Assembly: GCA_019242475.1 (NCBI GenBank)
Contig: JAFAVK010000123.1
Location: forward strand, 1 to 64,000
Direction of reading: 5' to 3'
Length of the DNA stretch: 64,000 nucleotides
Source of the DNA: Acidobacteriota bacterium
GTDB lineage: Bacteria > Acidobacteriota > Blastocatellia > Pyrinomonadales > Pyrinomonadaceae
The notes under the pieces are model-generated. The model saw only the letters and a program-made list of their open reading frames with translations. It did no database searches and was not told where the DNA came from. A program made the translations under genes and the position numbers. Shown piece by piece: positions 61,898 to 64,000 of the stretch; positions within the stretch are counted from its first letter, which is position 1, and each line of letters opens with the position of its first letter.

Positions 61898-62718
61898 TGA
61901 ATTTTGCTTTTGACGAGGGGCGGAAGACGCCGGGCACTCTCCCCGCGGTCTTCGTGTCGCACGGGGCGCCGACGCTGGCAATCGAACAGAACGCCACGGT
62001 GGAGTTTCTGAAGCGCCTGGGCGCGGAGCTGGGCAGGCCCGAGGCGATCCTGTGCGTCTCGGCCCACTGGAATACGCAGGCCCCGGAGGTGAGCGGCGCC
62101 GAAAGGCCGGAGACCATCCACGACTTCGGCGGCTTCCCGGAGGAGCTTTTCCGCATGCGCTACCCCGCGCCGGGCGCGCCGCAGCTCGCGGGGCGCGTGC
62201 GAGAGCTGCTCGGCCAGGCCGGCCTCGCGTGCAAGGTCTCGCCGGAGCGTGGGCTCGACCACGGCGCCTGGGTGCCGCTCGGACTGATCTACCCCGAGGC
62301 GGACGTGCCGGTCACGCAGCTCTCCCTGCAGCCGACGCTGGGGACGGAGCATCACTTCCGGCTGGGGCGCGCGCTCGCGCCGCTGCGCGAGGAGGGCGTG
62401 CTGATTCTCGCGACCGGGAGCGCGACGCACAACCTTGCTCGGATCGGGCGCGGCGAAGTGCCGCCCGAATGGGCGAGGGAGTTTGACGAGTGGCTCTTCC
62501 GAAAAATTTCTGAAGGGGCGCTCGAAGAGTTGCTTGATTACAGGAGGCTCGCCCCGCACGCGTCGGTCGCACACCCCACCGAAGAGCATTTGCTGCCACT
62601 CTTCGTCGCGATGGGGGCCGGCTCGGCGGAGTCCACGGCGAGGGGCCGCAGCCTGCACAGGGGTTGGACGTGGGGGAGTCTGAGCATGGCCGCGTACGGC
62701 TTCGGCTCGGGCGTTTGA
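61897..62718 (+). CDS. LigB-type extradiol dioxygenase (4,5-DOPA dioxygenase-like)
   Basis: This is 273 residues from ATG 61897; an in-frame GTG at 61825 lies within the upstream promoter sequence and is unlikely. Probable metal ligands are the His in FVSHGAPTLAI, SAHWNTQ, the DHGAWVPLGLIYPEADVPVTQLSLQ block and the His in ATGSATHNLARI. YgiD/DODA-type enzymes open catechol rings, and some act on DOPA, but the natural substrate of most bacterial members is unknown. A palindromic operator in the promoter suggests regulation by a MarR- or TetR-like protein encoded elsewhere. The DoxX gene follows 30 bases downstream, a frequent partnership. Confidence 0.88.
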   Translation: MNFAFDEGRKTPGTLPAVFVSHGAPTLAIEQNATVEFLKRLGAELGRPEAILCVSAHWNTQAPEVSGAERPETIHDFGGFPEELFRMRYPAPGAPQLAGRVRELLGQAGLACKVSPERGLDHGAWVPLGLIYPEADVPVTQLSLQPTLGTEHHFRLGRALAPLREEGVLILATGSATHNLARIGRGEVPPEWAREFDEWLFRKISEGALEELLDYRRLAPHASVAHPTEEHLLPLFVAMGAGSAESTARGRSLHRGWTWGSLSMAAYGFGSGV

Positions 62719-62748
62719 TTAAAATTAGGAAAGATAGGGAGAGATAAG

Positions 62749-63153
62749 ATGGCCGACCTGAACACATTCTACGCCAAGTGGGCGCCGCGAATTCTGAGCG
62801 TGCTGCGGATCGTCACAGCCTTCCTTTTAATTGCTCACGGCGCGCAGAAGCTCTTCGGCTTCCTCGCGCCCCCGGGCATGCCGGGCATGCCGCCGTTCAG
62901 CCAGATGTGGGTCGCCGGCATACTTGAGTTCTTCGGCGGGCTGTTACTGCTGGTCGGACTCTTCACGCGCCCCGTGGCCTTCATCCTTTCGGGCCTGCTG
63001 GCCGTCGCGTACTTCCAGGTGCACGCGCCGGGGGGCTTCTGGCCGCTCCAGAACAAGGGCGAGCTGGCCGTGCTCTACTGTTTCGTCTTCCTCTACCTGT
63101 GGTTCGCGGGCGGGGGCGAGTGGAGCCTCGACCGTCTGCTGCGCCGCCGTTAA
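62749..63153 (+). CDS. DoxX-family membrane protein
   Basis: This is a 134-residue protein with four predicted transmembrane helices. The pattern is typical of DoxX: an early RIVTAFLLIAHGAQKLFGF, then MWVAGILEFFGGLLLLVGLFTRPVAFILSGLLAVAYFQVHAP and a terminal helix VLYCFVFLYLWFAGGGEWSLDRLL. DoxX-like proteins are linked to oxidative stress or quinone chemistry, but their mechanism is poorly defined. The ATG at 62749 is preceded by AGGGAGAG. It lies 30 bases after the dioxygenase and shares its promoter; a hairpin terminator follows. Confidence 0.9.
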   Translation: MADLNTFYAKWAPRILSVLRIVTAFLLIAHGAQKLFGFLAPPGMPGMPPFSQMWVAGILEFFGGLLLLVGLFTRPVAFILSGLLAVAYFQVHAPGGFWPLQNKGELAVLYCFVFLYLWFAGGGEWSLDRLLRRR

Positions 63154-63200
63154 TGCGCGGCAACTATTGAGGGATTGAGACTGGCAGCACTGTGATCGTC

Positions 63201-63232
63201 GAGACACCGCGCCCCGAAGAGCGCGGTGTCTC
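63201..63232. terminator. Bidirectional hairpin terminator
   Basis: GAGACACCGCGC at 63201-63212 and its exact complement GCGCGGTGTCTC at 63221-63232 form a 12-bp perfect stem with an 8-base loop. It separates the convergent doxX gene and the small Cys-rich gene. Confidence 0.7.
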
Positions 63233-63246
63233 GCACGAGCGCCGGA

Positions 63247-63417
63247 TTACATCTCGTACGACTGCTGCCGGAGAGAGATGCCGCCGTCCGTGACGACGAG
63301 GTAGAGGTTCCGCTGCGCGTCGCCGTGCCCCTGTGCCTGCACTTCCGCCCGCACGGCCTCGTCCGTCTCCACAACCGAGCCCGCCTGACACTTCTCGCAA
63401 TTACACTCGTCGCCCAT
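63247..63417 (-). CDS. Tiny Cys-rich protein of unknown function
   Basis: This is 56 residues from the ATG at 63417, which follows GAGGAGAT at good spacing. A longer frame reaches 63504 but lacks a binding site. The N-terminus reads MGDECNCEKCQAG, a three-Cys cluster that could bind zinc or form a redox pair. The rest (EVQAQGHGDAQRNLYLVVTDGGISL) is short and polar. It is convergent with doxX and follows the DUF3810-like gene by about 80 bases on the same strand. I do not recognise the family. Confidence 0.55.
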   Translation of the reverse strand: MGDECNCEKCQAGSVVETDEAVRAEVQAQGHGDAQRNLYLVVTDGGISLRQQSYEM

Positions 63418-63496
63418 CGACAATCTCCTCGCCTTCGACATCTTTCGGCAGACGCACACTCTACAGAGATTTCGGCGGCGTTCCCAATTGATAATT

Positions 63497-64000
63497 TTAA
63501 TCACGATATAAATCGTTCGAAGCCCTCCGGCGCAGGTGATAGGCGATAATCAAGGTCGTCGAATTGCTGTAGTCGGCCGCGCCCGCTTTGACGCGGTTGG
63601 CGCGCAGGTAGAGGTCGTTCACCCTGTGGCTCAAGGCGCCGGCCGCCCCGGCAGCCTTGGCCCAGAAGAGCGCGGCGCGGCGCGAGTCCTCTCTGTAACC
63701 CGCCCCGAGTTGTTTGAACAGCTCCCGCGCCTGCTCCGGCTCGACCTTGAACAGCTCCGAGAGCACGCCGAGCCCGTTGCGGTAGCCGGAGTAGCGCACG
63801 AACGGGTCGCGCGAGTTGACGCAGACGACGTAGGCGACGAAGTTCGCCTCCGACTCGCGCGCGACGCCGCGCTGGTGCGCCATCTCGTGCGCGATGGTGA
63901 AAGGCAGTTGGAAGTCCGGCACGTCCGCGTTGTAGTTCGGCTCCGCCGTGAAGGGGAAGTAGACGCCGCTGATGCCGAGCCTGGTCAAGACCTCGGACGA
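63497..64000 (-). CDS. DUF3810-like zinc metalloprotease, partial at window edge
   Basis: The frame is open from 63497 to base 64000, so the N-terminal part lies outside the window. The visible 168 residues contain the zinc motif HEMAHQRG (HExxH) and the downstream ESEANF that may supply the third ligand (E). TRLGISGVYFPFTAEPNYNADVPDFQLPFTIAHEMAHQ fits the C-terminal half of DUF3810 proteins, which are membrane-anchored metallopeptidase-like proteins. SGYRNGLGVLSELFKVEPEQARELFKQL and YHLRRRASNDLYRD complete the C-terminus. Substrate and function are unknown. Confidence 0.8.
   Translation of the reverse strand, partial: SSEVLTRLGISGVYFPFTAEPNYNADVPDFQLPFTIAHEMAHQRGVARESEANFVAYVVCVNSRDPFVRYSGYRNGLGVLSELFKVEPEQARELFKQLGAGYREDSRRAALFWAKAAGAAGALSHRVNDLYLRANRVKAGAADYSNSTTLIIAYHLRRRASNDLYRD

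Overview
The window is GC-rich, densely coded bacterial DNA, most likely from an Acidobacteriota chromosome or metagenome contig. The evidence is two long MacB/FtsX permeases of the ADOP type (acidobacterial duplicated orphan permease), a 1215-residue Oar-like TonB receptor with an N-terminal carboxypeptidase-regulatory domain, and secreted proteins with PT-rich linkers and PxKF-like ends. The class (perhaps Blastocatellia) is inference. I found no tRNA, rRNA, CRISPR array, transposase or phage gene.

Layout. 0-19 kb is mixed housekeeping and accessory DNA: a sulfate adenylyltransferase/APS kinase that breaks off in frame into a threonine-dehydratase-like segment at the left edge, secreted proteins, an MFS exporter, two ADOP permeases, a PDZ-hydrolase next to a LytS/LytT-type two-component pair, a DinB-like protein, a metallo-beta-lactamase-fold hydrolase and an esterase. 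19-57 kb is one large pectin/galacturonate utilisation locus. 57-62 kb is leuA-leuB-leuC-leuD. 62-64 kb holds a LigB-type dioxygenase, DoxX, a tiny Cys-rich protein and a partial DUF3810-like metalloprotease.

The pectin locus has six transcription blocks. (i) A 1904-residue secreted protein joins a pectinesterase (CE8) and a pectate lyase (PL1). (ii) GH28, CE8 and a small secreted protein. (iii) Minus strand: NagB/6PGL-like protein, UxaA, ROK regulator, GH43. (iv) Plus strand: SDR, a degenerate M24 protein, an ExuT-like transporter, a KDG-kinase-like PfkB protein, ending convergently on a GntR/FCD regulator. (v) GH105, Gfo/Idh oxidoreductase, cupin. (vi) A 13-kb minus-strand run: TonB receptor, PL10, GH28, CE12, UxaE, UxuB (SDR type), second PfkB kinase, a 21-bp palindrome array, LarA-like protein, DlgD-like protein. 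Extracellular esterases and depolymerases would cut pectin, the receptor and ExuT would import fragments, and the cytoplasmic enzymes would move uronates towards 2-keto-3-deoxygluconate and its phosphate. No uronate isomerase (UxaC), mannonate dehydratase (UxuA) or KDPG aldolase was recognised here.

Two signals stand out beyond the genes. First, a 17-bp motif GGTnnnACCAnTTAnnn occurs at seven places, all in front of pectin-locus operons or on the gntR start codon; I read it as the operator of the GntR regulator. Second, eleven 12-bp palindromes related to GTATCGCGATAC stand exactly 21 bp apart in the gap between the second kinase gene and larA.
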